A DNA stretch of 15,769 bases, from assembly GCA_934408725.1 (NCBI GenBank), contig CAKRVB010000045.1, forward strand, positions 1 through 15,769, read 5' to 3'. Numbering within the stretch: position 1 is the first letter of the stretch; each line of letters opens with the position of its first letter. Position numbers and translations under genes: made by a program. The notes under the pieces are model-generated. The model had not been told where the DNA came from, ran no database searches, and saw only the letters and a program-made list of their open reading frames with translations. This stretch comes from an uncultured Marvinbryantia sp. Its GTDB lineage: Bacteria > Bacillota > Clostridia > Lachnospirales > Lachnospiraceae. This document shows, piece by piece, positions 8,229 to 15,727 of this stretch.

Positions 8229-8880
8229 CATGAGTATTCGGGTTATCTGTCTGGCAATTGGCTATGTCTTCGGCCTGTTCCAGACAAGCTACATTATAGG
8301 AAAAAGACATGGCATTGATATCCGCGATTATGGCAGCGGCAATGCAGGAACGACCAATATGATGCGTACTATGGGAACTAAGGCTGGCCTGATTACTTTT
8401 GCCGGTGACTGTCTGAAGTGTATTCTGGCAGTAGCACTGGTACGGGTTCTGTTCCGGGCACAGTACTCCTCTATGATGCATCTGCTGGTACTTTATGCGG
8501 CGACTGGTGTGATTCTGGGACACAATTTCCCATTTTATCTGAACTTCCGCGGTGGAAAGGGGATTGCGGCTACAGCGGGACTGGTGCTTTCTTTCCATCC
8601 GGTTATGGCTGTACTTGGGATCATTACCTTCTTTAGTATTTTCTTTACCACACATTATGTATCACTGGGATCCCTGGCTGTTTATGCCGGTCTGATGATT
8701 GAGATGGTGGTATTTGGACAGATGGGATGGTTTGATCTTTCTCAGAATCATCTGATTGAACTGTATGTGCTTATGGCGTTTCTGACAGCACTGGCTTACT
8801 GGAAGCACAGAGGAAACATCAAACGTCTGCTTGAAGGCACGGAGCGAAAAACATATCTGACAAAAAAGAGCCAGCAGTAA
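8221..8880 (+). CDS. plsY: Acyl-phosphate:glycerol-3-phosphate acyltransferase
   Basis: Integral membrane enzyme that transfers an acyl group from acyl-phosphate to glycerol-3-phosphate, the first acylation step of phospholipid synthesis. The 219-residue product has several hydrophobic segments. The three family loops are SGNAGTTN (39-46), GHNFP (100-104) with GGKGIAA (111-117), and a C-terminal [11 protein letters not shown] segment. The ATG at 8221 overlaps the der stop by 8 bases. A second in-frame ATG at 8230 is an alternative, and the weak AAAGGA site does not decide between them. The next gene encodes the enzyme that makes its acceptor substrate. Confidence 0.93.
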   Translation: MNNMSIRVICLAIGYVFGLFQTSYIIGKRHGIDIRDYGSGNAGTTNMMRTMGTKAGLITFAGDCLKCILAVALVRVLFRAQYSSMMHLLVLYAATGVILGHNFPFYLNFRGGKGIAATAGLVLSFHPVMAVLGIITFFSIFFTTHYVSLGSLAVYAGLMIEMVVFGQMGWFDLSQNHLIELYVLMAFLTALAYWKHRGNIKRLLEGTERKTYLTKKSQQ

Positions 8881-8901
8881 GTTGCTCACAGGAGGTGTAA
8901 A

Positions 8902-9909
8902 ATGGCGAGAATCGGTGTTTTAGGTGCGGGAAGCTGGGGAACAGCCCTTGCAATCCTGCTGCATGACAATGGACATGACGTGACGGTCTGGTCCATTCAT
9001 GAAGAAGAAGTAGAGGCATTAAATACAACCAGACGGCATGAACGCAAGCTGCCGGGAGTAGAGATCCCGGAAGGAATTCTGTTTACCACAGATATGAAGG
9101 AGACGATGTCGGATAAAGATGTCTGCGTTCTGGCAGTGCCTTCTCCGTTTATCCGAAGTACCTGCCAGAAGATGAAGCAGTACGTCCGTGCCGGACAGAT
9201 CATCGTAAATGTGGCAAAGGGAATCGAAGAAAATACACTGTATACACTGACTGATATCATTGAAGAAGAACTGCCATATGCAGACGCCTGTGTACTGTCC
9301 GGCCCAAGCCATGCAGAGGAGGTGAGCCGGAGACTGCCGACCACCTGTGTAGTCAGTTCCAGAACCAGAAAGACTGCTGAATATCTGCGCAGCGTATTTG
9401 TCAGTCCGGTATTTCGAGTGTACATCAGTCCGGATATGCTGGGAATTGAACTGGGTGGTGCGCTGAAAAATGTCATTGCTCTGGCAGCCGGAACAGCAGA
9501 TGGACTGGGCTATGGAGATAATACCAAGGCAGCGCTGATTACCCGTGGTATTGCAGAAATCGCCAGACTGGGGATCAAAATGGGTGGAAAGCCTGAAACA
9601 TTTTATGGACTGACTGGTATTGGAGACCTGATTGTGACCTGTGCCAGTGTGCACAGCCGAAATCGTAAGGCCGGATATCTGATGGGGCAGGGCTATACCA
9701 TGGAAGAAGCCATGAAGGAAGTGCAGATGGTGGTAGAGGGTGTCTATTCGGCAAAGGCCGCACTGGAACTGTCCAGAAAATATCAGGTAGAGATGCCAAT
9801 CGTAGAGCAGGTAAACAAAGTCCTTTTTGAACATAAGAACGCAGAAGAGGCTGTTAAAGAACTGATGCTTCGTGATAAAAAGATCGAGTCAGACGATACA
9901 CAGTGGTAA
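8902..9909 (+). CDS. gpsA: NAD(P)H-dependent glycerol-3-phosphate dehydrogenase
   Basis: Reduces dihydroxyacetone phosphate to sn-glycerol-3-phosphate, which PlsY then acylates. The 335-residue length is typical. The Rossmann motif GAGSWGTA is at residues 8-15, followed by VAKGIE (104-109), the GPSHAEEV signature (134-141), the catalytic lysine region GGALKNVIALAAGT (Lys189) and GLTGIGDLIVTC with HSRNRKAG (251-258). The start at 8902 has an excellent CAGGAGGTG site at 8890-8898. It is the last gene of the operon from 5543. No hairpin terminator was found between its stop and the next promoter. Confidence 0.97.
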   Translation: MARIGVLGAGSWGTALAILLHDNGHDVTVWSIHEEEVEALNTTRRHERKLPGVEIPEGILFTTDMKETMSDKDVCVLAVPSPFIRSTCQKMKQYVRAGQIIVNVAKGIEENTLYTLTDIIEEELPYADACVLSGPSHAEEVSRRLPTTCVVSSRTRKTAEYLRSVFVSPVFRVYISPDMLGIELGGALKNVIALAAGTADGLGYGDNTKAALITRGIAEIARLGIKMGGKPETFYGLTGIGDLIVTCASVHSRNRKAGYLMGQGYTMEEAMKEVQMVVEGVYSAKAALELSRKYQVEMPIVEQVNKVLFEHKNAEEAVKELMLRDKKIESDDTQW

Positions 9910-9927
9910 AGAAAATACGTTTTGCTC

Positions 9928-9956
9928 TTGACGATTTTTCAGAATAGGTGTATATT
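9928..9956 (+). promoter_or_regulatory. Sigma-A promoter of the ABC importer operon
   Basis: TTGACG (9928-9933) and TATATT (9951-9956) are spaced by 17 bases. Transcription should start near 9963, leaving a leader of about 55 bases. That leader is too short for a T-box or a large riboswitch, and I see no such motif in it. Confidence 0.85.
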
Positions 9957-10018
9957 CTTACTAACACACATTAATCCGTTAAAGTGAAAAAGAAAAATGG
10001 AAAAGAGAGGACGTAACA

Positions 10019-10990
10019 ATGAAAAAATTAGCAAAGAAAATGGTGACTGCCGGTGTGGCAGCAACAATGGTAGCTTCCCTTGGAATCGCAGCAAATGCAG
10101 AAGAAGCTACTTATAAAGTAGGTGTTTGCCAGCTGATTCAGCATGAAGCTCTGGATGCAGCTACACAGGGATTCCAGGATGCATTAACAGAAAAACTGGG
10201 AGACCGTGTTACATTCGATGTACAGAATGCTTCCGGAGAATCTGTGAACTGTTCTACTATCATCAATGGATTTGTTTCCGATCAGGTAGATCTGATTCTT
10301 GCCAATGCAACAGGAGCACTTCAGGCAGCAGTAGCCGGAACATCAGATATTCCGATTCTGGGAACCGCAGTAACAGATTATGCGACAGCACTGGATATCG
10401 ATGACTGGACAGGTACCGTAGGAGGAAATGTTTCCGGTACTTCAGACTGTGCACCACTGGAAGATCAGGCGGCTATGATTATGGAACTTGTTCCGGATGC
10501 AAAGACGGTAGGTATGCTGTATTGTTCCGCAGAGCCTAACTCTGAATATCAGGTAAATGCTGTAACAGAAGCATTGAAAAAGCTGAATCCGGATCTGGAG
10601 ATCACAAATTATACATTTGCAGATTCCAATGATATCTCATCTGTGGCAACATCAGCATCTGAAAGTGATGTGATCTATATTCCTACAGATAATACGGCGG
10701 CAAATAATACAGAAGCTATCAACAATGTCCTGGAACCGGCTGGAGTACCAGTTATTGCAGGTGAGGTTGGTATCTGTGAGGGATGCGGTATTGCTACCTT
10801 ATCAATCAGCTATTATGATCTTGGCTACACAACCGGTGAAATGGCATATGAGATTCTGGAAGAAGGTGCAGATATCTCTACAATGGCAGTACAGTACGCA
10901 CCAAATGTGACAAAACAGTATATGGCTGACAGATGTGAAAAGCTTGGAATTACTGTACCGGACGATTATGAAGCAATTGAAGCAGAATAA
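10019..10990 (+). CDS. ABC transporter substrate-binding protein (TrpX-like family)
   Basis: Extracellular solute receptor of the ABC_sub_bind family (PF04392-like), the family that includes the tryptophan/tyrosine receptor TrpX. The ligand here is not known. The 323-residue product starts with a signal peptide: a KKLAKK basic start, a hydrophobic core and an ANA-EE cleavage site after residue 27. There is no lipobox cysteine, which is unusual for a Gram-positive binding protein. Two alpha/beta lobes follow, with DLILANATGALQAA, NAVTEALKKLNPD and a late SISYYDLGYTTGEMAYEIL segment typical of the family. The mature part has seven cysteines, two of them in GICEGCG. A GAGAGGA site at 10005-10011 precedes the ATG. 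It is followed by matching permease and ATPase genes. Confidence 0.9.
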   Translation: MKKLAKKMVTAGVAATMVASLGIAANAEEATYKVGVCQLIQHEALDAATQGFQDALTEKLGDRVTFDVQNASGESVNCSTIINGFVSDQVDLILANATGALQAAVAGTSDIPILGTAVTDYATALDIDDWTGTVGGNVSGTSDCAPLEDQAAMIMELVPDAKTVGMLYCSAEPNSEYQVNAVTEALKKLNPDLEITNYTFADSNDISSVATSASESDVIYIPTDNTAANNTEAINNVLEPAGVPVIAGEVGICEGCGIATLSISYYDLGYTTGEMAYEILEEGADISTMAVQYAPNVTKQYMADRCEKLGITVPDDYEAIEAE

Positions 10991-11024
10991 GGTTTTTGTA
11001 AAAATCTAAAATAATAAGAGGATG

Positions 11025-11062
11025 AACTGTCACGGATGGGTCAATGATTATCTGTGACAGTT
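11025..11062 (+). other. Intercistronic hairpin between binding-protein and permease genes
   Basis: AACTGTCACGGA (11025-11036) pairs with TCTGTGACAGTT (11051-11062) as 12 bp with one G-U, around a 14-base loop, followed by TTCCTTT. It lies 34 bases after the binding-protein stop codon and 12 bases before the permease ribosome binding site. It is probably a partial terminator or 3'-end stabiliser that gives more binding protein than membrane parts. The tail is too weak for a full terminator. Confidence 0.7.
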
Positions 11063-11089
11063 TCCTTTGTATATGAGGAGGGTAAGAAA

Positions 11090-12019
11090 GTGAACATTTC
11101 TTCACTTATAAATTCACTGCCGGGAGCCTGCGCACAGGGTCTGATCTGGGGGATTATGGCGATCGGTGTTTATATTACTTATAAGATACTGGATCTTGCA
11201 GATCTGACTGTAGATGGAACCATGTGTACAGGAGGAGCCGTCTGTGTCATGATGATTATGGCAGGGTTTCCTGTTCCGGTAGCTCTGGCAGGTGCATTTG
11301 GTGCCGGAATGCTGGCAGGACTTGCAACTGGTATTTTCCACACAGTAATGGGTATTCCGGCAATTCTGGCGGGAATTCTGAGCCAGCTTGGGCTGTATTC
11401 GGTAAACCTGCGTATTATGGGCAGCAAGGCGAATCAGGCAGTCAGTGTGGATAAATATGATCTTTTGGTTTCACTCCGCTATATTAAGAATGTTGCTTTT
11501 TATAAAAATACCATTTTTGTGGCAGCAGTCTTTATTGTAGTAATTATCGCATTGTTATACTGGTTCTTTGGAACAGAACTGGGATGTTCCATCCGTGCAA
11601 CCGGATCAAATCCGAATATGTCCAGAGCACAGGGAATCAATACGAATGTAAGTAAAATTATTGGCCTGATGCTTTCCAACGGAATTGTGGCGCTGTCCAG
11701 TGGTATGTATGCTCAGTATCAGGGATTTGCAGACGTAAATATGGGACGTGGAGCGATCGTAATTGGTCTGGCAGCTGTTATTATCGGAGATGTTCTGTTT
11801 GGAAAATTTGCCAGAAATTTTGCTGCGAAGCTTCTGGCTGTAGCTGTCGGAGCAATTGTGTATTATCTGGTACTTCAGATAGTACTCTGGCTGGGACTGA
11901 ATACCAATGATCTGAAGCTGTTATCAGCACTTGTGGTTGCAGTATTCCTTGCATTGCCAACTATGAAGAAACAGTATTTCCAGAAAAAAACATCCAAAGG
12001 AGGTGCCGGCCGTGCTTAA
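11090..12019 (+). CDS. ABC transporter permease (BPD_transp_2/TrpY-like)
   Basis: Membrane channel subunit of the importer. The 309-residue product is almost entirely hydrophobic, with about eight to nine membrane segments, and ends in a basic tail (KKQYFQKKTSKGG). Family features are an early GLIWGIMAIGVYITYKILD segment, DLTVDGTMCTGGAV, and a cytoplasmic loop with GTELGCSIRATGSNPNMSRA, the usual ATPase-contact region. The GTG at 11090 is selected because GAGGAGGG (11075-11082) is 7 bases upstream. An in-frame GTG at 11054 lies inside the hairpin and has no site. Its end overlaps the ATPase start by 8 bases. Confidence 0.9.
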   Translation: MNISSLINSLPGACAQGLIWGIMAIGVYITYKILDLADLTVDGTMCTGGAVCVMMIMAGFPVPVALAGAFGAGMLAGLATGIFHTVMGIPAILAGILSQLGLYSVNLRIMGSKANQAVSVDKYDLLVSLRYIKNVAFYKNTIFVAAVFIVVIIALLYWFFGTELGCSIRATGSNPNMSRAQGINTNVSKIIGLMLSNGIVALSSGMYAQYQGFADVNMGRGAIVIGLAAVIIGDVLFGKFARNFAAKLLAVAVGAIVYYLVLQIVLWLGLNTNDLKLLSALVVAVFLALPTMKKQYFQKKTSKGGAGRA

Positions 12020-12806
12020 ACTGGTAGATATCAGAAAAACATTTAATCCTGGTACCGTAAACGAAAAAAGAGCGCTGAATGGTCTGAATCTGGATCTGAA
12101 AGAGGGCGATTTTGTAACAGTCATCGGCGGAAACGGAGCCGGAAAGTCTACGATGCTGAATGCCATTGCGGGTGTATGGCCTGTTGATGAAGGCGAAATC
12201 CTGATCGATGGCGTAAATGTAACAAAGCTTTCTGAACATAAGAGAGCCAAATATCTGGGACGTGTATTCCAGGATCCGATGACCGGAACGGCTGCTACCA
12301 TGGAGATTGAAGAAAATATGGCACTTGCAGCAAGACGGGGGCTTCGCCGTACCCTGAAAAGCGGTATTAATGAAGCAGAACGGGAACGTTACAAAGAAAA
12401 ACTGAAAATTCTTGATCTGGGACTGGAAGACCGATTGACTGCAAAAGTAGGGCTCCTTTCTGGTGGCCAGCGTCAGGCACTGACTCTTCTGATGGCGACT
12501 CTGACAAAACCGAAGGTATTGCTGCTGGATGAACATACCGCAGCTCTTGACCCGAAGACGGCGGCCAAAGTTCTGGCAGCTACGGATAAGATCATTGAGA
12601 GGGATCATCTGACAGCGATTATGATTACTCATAACATGAAAGATGCCATTGCACATGGTAATCGACTGATTATGATGCATGAGGGAAGAATTATCTACGA
12701 TGTGCAGGGAGAAGAAAAGAAAAATCTCCATGTTTCCGACCTTCTGAATAAGTTTGAACAGGTCAGTGGCGGAGAATTTGCCAACGATAGAATGATGCTT
12801 ACCTAA
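12012..12806 (+). CDS. ABC transporter ATP-binding protein
   Basis: Energy-coupling ATPase of the importer, 264 residues. All nucleotide-binding motifs are intact: Walker A GGNGAGKST (39-47), Q-loop Gln87 in VFQDPMTG, signature LSGGQ (149-153), Walker B with Asp173-Glu174 in LLLDEHTAALD, and switch His207 in MITHN. The GTG at 12012 is preferred because AGGAGG (11998-12003) lies 8 bases upstream. An earlier in-frame GTG at 12003 overlaps that site. It is the last gene of the operon, followed by a long hairpin. With the two preceding genes it forms a complete importer of TrpXYZ type; the substrate is inferred only at class level. Confidence 0.94.
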   Translation: MLKLVDIRKTFNPGTVNEKRALNGLNLDLKEGDFVTVIGGNGAGKSTMLNAIAGVWPVDEGEILIDGVNVTKLSEHKRAKYLGRVFQDPMTGTAATMEIEENMALAARRGLRRTLKSGINEAERERYKEKLKILDLGLEDRLTAKVGLLSGGQRQALTLLMATLTKPKVLLLDEHTAALDPKTAAKVLAATDKIIERDHLTAIMITHNMKDAIAHGNRLIMMHEGRIIYDVQGEEKKNLHVSDLLNKFEQVSGGEFANDRMMLT

Positions 12807-12849
12807 ACCGGTATACCGTCAAAATAGACAATTTCTAAAAGAAAAATGA

Positions 12850-12900
12850 GGCAGTATTGGAAAAATGAAATGACATTTTTTCGATACTGCCTTGCTTTGT
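12850..12900 (+). terminator. Long hairpin terminator after the ABC operon
   Basis: Bases 12850-12867 pair with 12874-12891 as an unbroken 18-bp stem including two G-T pairs, with a 6-base loop AAATGA. TTGCTTTGT follows. The stem is long and the T tract is interrupted, so termination may be partial. It lies 43 bases after the ATPase stop. Confidence 0.8.
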
Positions 12901-12966
12901 CCTAAAAAAAGTACAAAAGAAAGGATCGTTAATTAATTGTTTATTATGGATTCCAGGATAATAAAG

Positions 12967-12975
12967 TGTTATACT
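12967..12975 (+). promoter_or_regulatory. Probable extended -10 promoter of the rnfC2-metV-metF locus
   Basis: TGT-TATACT (TG at 12967-12968, TATACT at 12970-12975) is an extended -10 element. No good -35 hexamer is found 16-18 bases upstream (TGGATT at 12947). The expected start near 12982 would leave a leader of about 120 bases. The rest of the 296-base gap from 12807 holds the terminator above and AT-rich sequence. A 7-bp inverted repeat at 13021-13027/13040-13046 is the only structure seen in the leader. Confidence 0.6.
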
Positions 12976-13102
12976 GAAAACGTATCAATTGTGGACGAAA
13001 AATATATGTTTCTTTTATCATTTCTATATGGTGCAGAGGATAGAAAATAGAAAAAACAGATATGCGGAAATCTGCAAATCAAACTATAAGGAAGGTGAGC
13101 AA

Positions 13103-15064
13103 TTGGAAAACTATACTAAGTATAAGTTAAAAAGTACGGATGAACTGGCTTCCCTGCTGGCTGATAAGGACAACCTGTTCGTCATTGCTTGTAACAAGTG
13201 CTTCAAAGAATTTGCGACCGTTGACGAGCCGGATTGTGATGAATTTATCAAGTTCGCAGAAGAACAGGGTAAGCATATCACAGGCAGTGCAAAGGTTGAT
13301 TTTTTATGTAACAAAACTCACACAGAAAAAGATTTACCAGATATGATTCCGGAAGGAGCAGAAAATATTGTGGTAATTTCCTGTGGTCTTGGTATTCAGA
13401 CGGTTGCCGGTATAACAGGCAAATCTGTCATTGCAGCCAGCAATTCTTTAAATTACAGGGGACATCATGGCATGGCTCTTACCAAAAAGAGCTGTGATGC
13501 ATGTGCTCAGTGCTATCTGAACATTACAGGTGGTGTCTGTCCGATCGTGGACTGCTCCAAGAGCCTGGTAAATGGACAGTGTGGCGGTGCCAAGAATGGA
13601 AAATGCGAAGTGGACCCGAATAAAGACTGCGCATGGGAGAAGATCTACCAGAGACTGGAAAAACAGGGACGTCTGGAAGAATTTTTACACCAGCCGGTAC
13701 AGCTTCGTGATTACTCCAAAGTAAACTTTAAGTTTGTGAATGATTACGTAAAATCTATCCGTGAGAACAGACTGGAAGGCTACTATGGCGGCGTTCATCC
13801 ATGTGAACGTAAAGAGTTCACAGAACATCTTCCACTGGTAAAATTCCCGGATCCTGATACCGTAGTGATTCCATTATCCATGCATGCAGGCGCACCGGCC
13901 AATCCTGTTGTACAGGTTGGCGATACTGTAAAAGTTGGACAGGTGATTGGTGAAGCAGCAGGCTTTATCAGCGCTCCGGTTCATTCCAGCGTAAGCGGAA
14001 CCGTTACCGCCATTGAGAACCATAAGCATGCCACCAGAGGTGAGTGCTTATCCGTAGTCATTAAATCCGATGGAAAGAATACTCTGCACGAATCTGTAAA
14101 ACCGAACAAAGACCTTGACAGCCTTACTCCGGATGAGATTGTGGAAATCGTAAAGAATGCCGGTATCGTAGGTATGGGTGGAGCGGGATTCCCGACATCT
14201 GTAAAGCTGAAACCACCTAAGCCAATCGACACCATTCTGCTGAATGGATGTGAATGTGAACCATTACTGACGGCGGATCACAGAGTACTTCTTGAGTATG
14301 CAGATGATGTGATTTTCGGTCTGAAAGCAATGATTAAGACTGTGAATGCGGAAAAAGGTCTGATTGTGATTGAGGACAACAAGCCAGATGCCATTGAACT
14401 GATGCAGTCTAAAGTAGCTGATATTGATAATATTGATGTAGTAGTGGCGAAAACAAAATATCCGCAGGGTGCAGAAAAAATGCTGATTAAACGTGTCATG
14501 AAGAGACAGGTTCCAAGCGGCGGACTTCCTGCTGATGTAGGATGTGTAGTTGGCAACATCAGTACGACAAAGGCTATTTCTGATGCAATTCAGAAGGGTA
14601 TGCCATTAATCGAACGTGTAGTAACAGTTACTGGTGAAAAGCTGAAAAACCCGGGTAACTATATTGTGAAGATTGGTACCAATACCAAAGATCTGATTGA
14701 CTATTGCGGTGGCATTACAGATGAAGATGTGATGTTTAAAGCCGGCGGTCCTATGATGGGATTTGTTCTTCCAGATACGAATGTACCAATTATGAAGGGA
14801 TCCAATGGTATTATTGCAATTGAGCCGGATCAGACAGAAGCAGTATCCTGTATCAAGTGCGGACGCTGTGTAGATGTCTGCCCAATGGAACTTTCTCCGC
14901 TGTATTTTGCAAAATATGCGGATGAAGAGAACTGGCAGGGCATGAAAGACAAACATGTCATGGACTGCGTAGAATGCCGCTGCTGTGAATATATCTGTTC
15001 CTCCAAGATTCCGATTGTATCTAAGATCAAAGCCGGTAAAGCGGTAGTAAGGGGGATGAAGTAA
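13103..15064 (+). CDS. rnfC2: MetV-RnfC fusion: NADH-oxidising subunit RnfC2 of methylene-THF reductase
   Basis: Predicted to bring electrons from NADH to the MetV/MetF reductase that makes methyl-THF in the Wood-Ljungdahl pathway, as described for Acetobacterium woodii. The 653-residue product has two parts. Residues 1-206 are a MetV-like domain with CNKC (30-33), CDACAQC (131-137) and NGQCGGAKNGKCEV. Residues 228-653 are RnfC-like: GGVHPCERKEF, a lipoyl-like barrel with HSSVSGTVTAI, GMGGAGFPTSVK (357-368) and LNGCECEP (380-387) for NADH/FMN binding. Two [4Fe-4S] sets follow: Cys583, 586, 589, 593 and Cys622, 625, 628, 632. A TTG start is chosen because GGAAGGTGAG (13090-13099) precedes it and this N-terminus aligns with the next gene's. 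The frame stays open to 12989 without a better site. Confidence 0.88.
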   Translation: MENYTKYKLKSTDELASLLADKDNLFVIACNKCFKEFATVDEPDCDEFIKFAEEQGKHITGSAKVDFLCNKTHTEKDLPDMIPEGAENIVVISCGLGIQTVAGITGKSVIAASNSLNYRGHHGMALTKKSCDACAQCYLNITGGVCPIVDCSKSLVNGQCGGAKNGKCEVDPNKDCAWEKIYQRLEKQGRLEEFLHQPVQLRDYSKVNFKFVNDYVKSIRENRLEGYYGGVHPCERKEFTEHLPLVKFPDPDTVVIPLSMHAGAPANPVVQVGDTVKVGQVIGEAAGFISAPVHSSVSGTVTAIENHKHATRGECLSVVIKSDGKNTLHESVKPNKDLDSLTPDEIVEIVKNAGIVGMGGAGFPTSVKLKPPKPIDTILLNGCECEPLLTADHRVLLEYADDVIFGLKAMIKTVNAEKGLIVIEDNKPDAIELMQSKVADIDNIDVVVAKTKYPQGAEKMLIKRVMKRQVPSGGLPADVGCVVGNISTTKAISDAIQKGMPLIERVVTVTGEKLKNPGNYIVKIGTNTKDLIDYCGGITDEDVMFKAGGPMMGFVLPDTNVPIMKGSNGIIAIEPDQTEAVSCIKCGRCVDVCPMELSPLYFAKYADEENWQGMKDKHVMDCVECRCCEYICSSKIPIVSKIKAGKAVVRGMK

Positions 15065-15065
15065 G

Positions 15066-15689
15066 ATGTTAATTACAGAATTAAAATCGAAAGAAACACT
15101 CGCATCTCTGACAGCAGGAAAGAAAGTATTTGTAATCAACTGCCATGGATGCAAGGAAGTACATTTCCCTGAAAAAGAAGCAACTGAATTCCAGAAAGAG
15201 CTGACAGAAGCTGGAAATGTAACAGGTATTATGACAAAAGATTATATCTGCAATCCGGAAAACTTGAAGCTGCGCCTGGAAAAACATATGGATGAAATCA
15301 AGGCAGCGGACGTTGTTCTGGTATGTTCCTGCGGTATCGGCGTGCAGACAGTCTCAGAATATCTGGATGGCAAGATTGTGTATGCGGGATGTGACACCTA
15401 TCCACTTCCTGGATTCCAGGGTGTGACTCCACAGGAATATGACTGCAAGCAGTGCGGAGAATGCTATCTGAACCTGACTGGCGGAATTTGCCCGATTACT
15501 GCCTGCTCCAAGAGCCTGGTAAACGGACAGTGTGGCGGATCCAAGAACGGCAAGTGCGAAGTGGACAGCAATATGGAATGCGGATGGGAACGCATCTACA
15601 GACGTCTGGCACAGATTGGCCGTCTGGATGTACTGAAGTGTCCGGTACAGGTTCGCAATTATGCAACAGATGATGAAGTATCAAAATAG
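15066..15689 (+). CDS. metV: Methylene-THF reductase zinc/iron-sulfur subunit MetV
   Basis: Cysteine-rich partner of MetF in acetogens (MTHFR C-terminal domain family), thought to hold metal or Fe-S centres that pass electrons to the flavin of MetF. The 207-residue product has 15 cysteines, including CHGC (26-29), CSCG (87-90), CKQCGEC (127-133), Cys142, Cys147, Cys156, Cys164 and Cys172. It is clearly homologous to residues 1-206 of the preceding protein. Twelve cysteines align, and the CSKSLVNGQCGG and KNGKCEVD blocks are identical. The ATG is one base after the rnfC2 stop, with GGGGG at 15051-15055. A probable metF follows after 38 bases. Confidence 0.93.
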   Translation: MLITELKSKETLASLTAGKKVFVINCHGCKEVHFPEKEATEFQKELTEAGNVTGIMTKDYICNPENLKLRLEKHMDEIKAADVVLVCSCGIGVQTVSEYLDGKIVYAGCDTYPLPGFQGVTPQEYDCKQCGECYLNLTGGICPITACSKSLVNGQCGGSKNGKCEVDSNMECGWERIYRRLAQIGRLDVLKCPVQVRNYATDDEVSK

Positions 15690-15727
15690 GAAAATCCTAA
15701 ATTTATAAATGATTGGAGCAATGTAAA

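Noticed and set aside
9019..9834. Minus-strand open frame of 271 codons inside gpsA
   Set aside because: Antisense to intact gpsA, with Cys/His/Gln-rich translation typical of a shadow frame and no plausible ribosome binding site.
9957..10018. T-box or amino-acid riboswitch before the TrpX-like gene
   Set aside because: The leader is only about 55 bases and shows no T-box specifier/antiterminator pattern and no terminator hairpin.
11961..12731. Minus-strand open frame of 256 codons across the permease end and ATPase gene
   Set aside because: Antisense to a complete ABC ATPase with all motifs. No independent coding evidence.
12989..13102. Longer N-terminus for the MetV-RnfC fusion
   Set aside because: The extra 38 residues have no ribosome binding site and do not align with MetV. 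The TTG at 13103 has a strong site and an N-terminus matching the neighbouring MetV.
12976..13102. Tetrahydrofolate riboswitch in the rnfC2 leader
   Set aside because: The expected pseudoknot core is not seen. Only a weak 7-bp inverted repeat is present, and the sequence is AT-rich.
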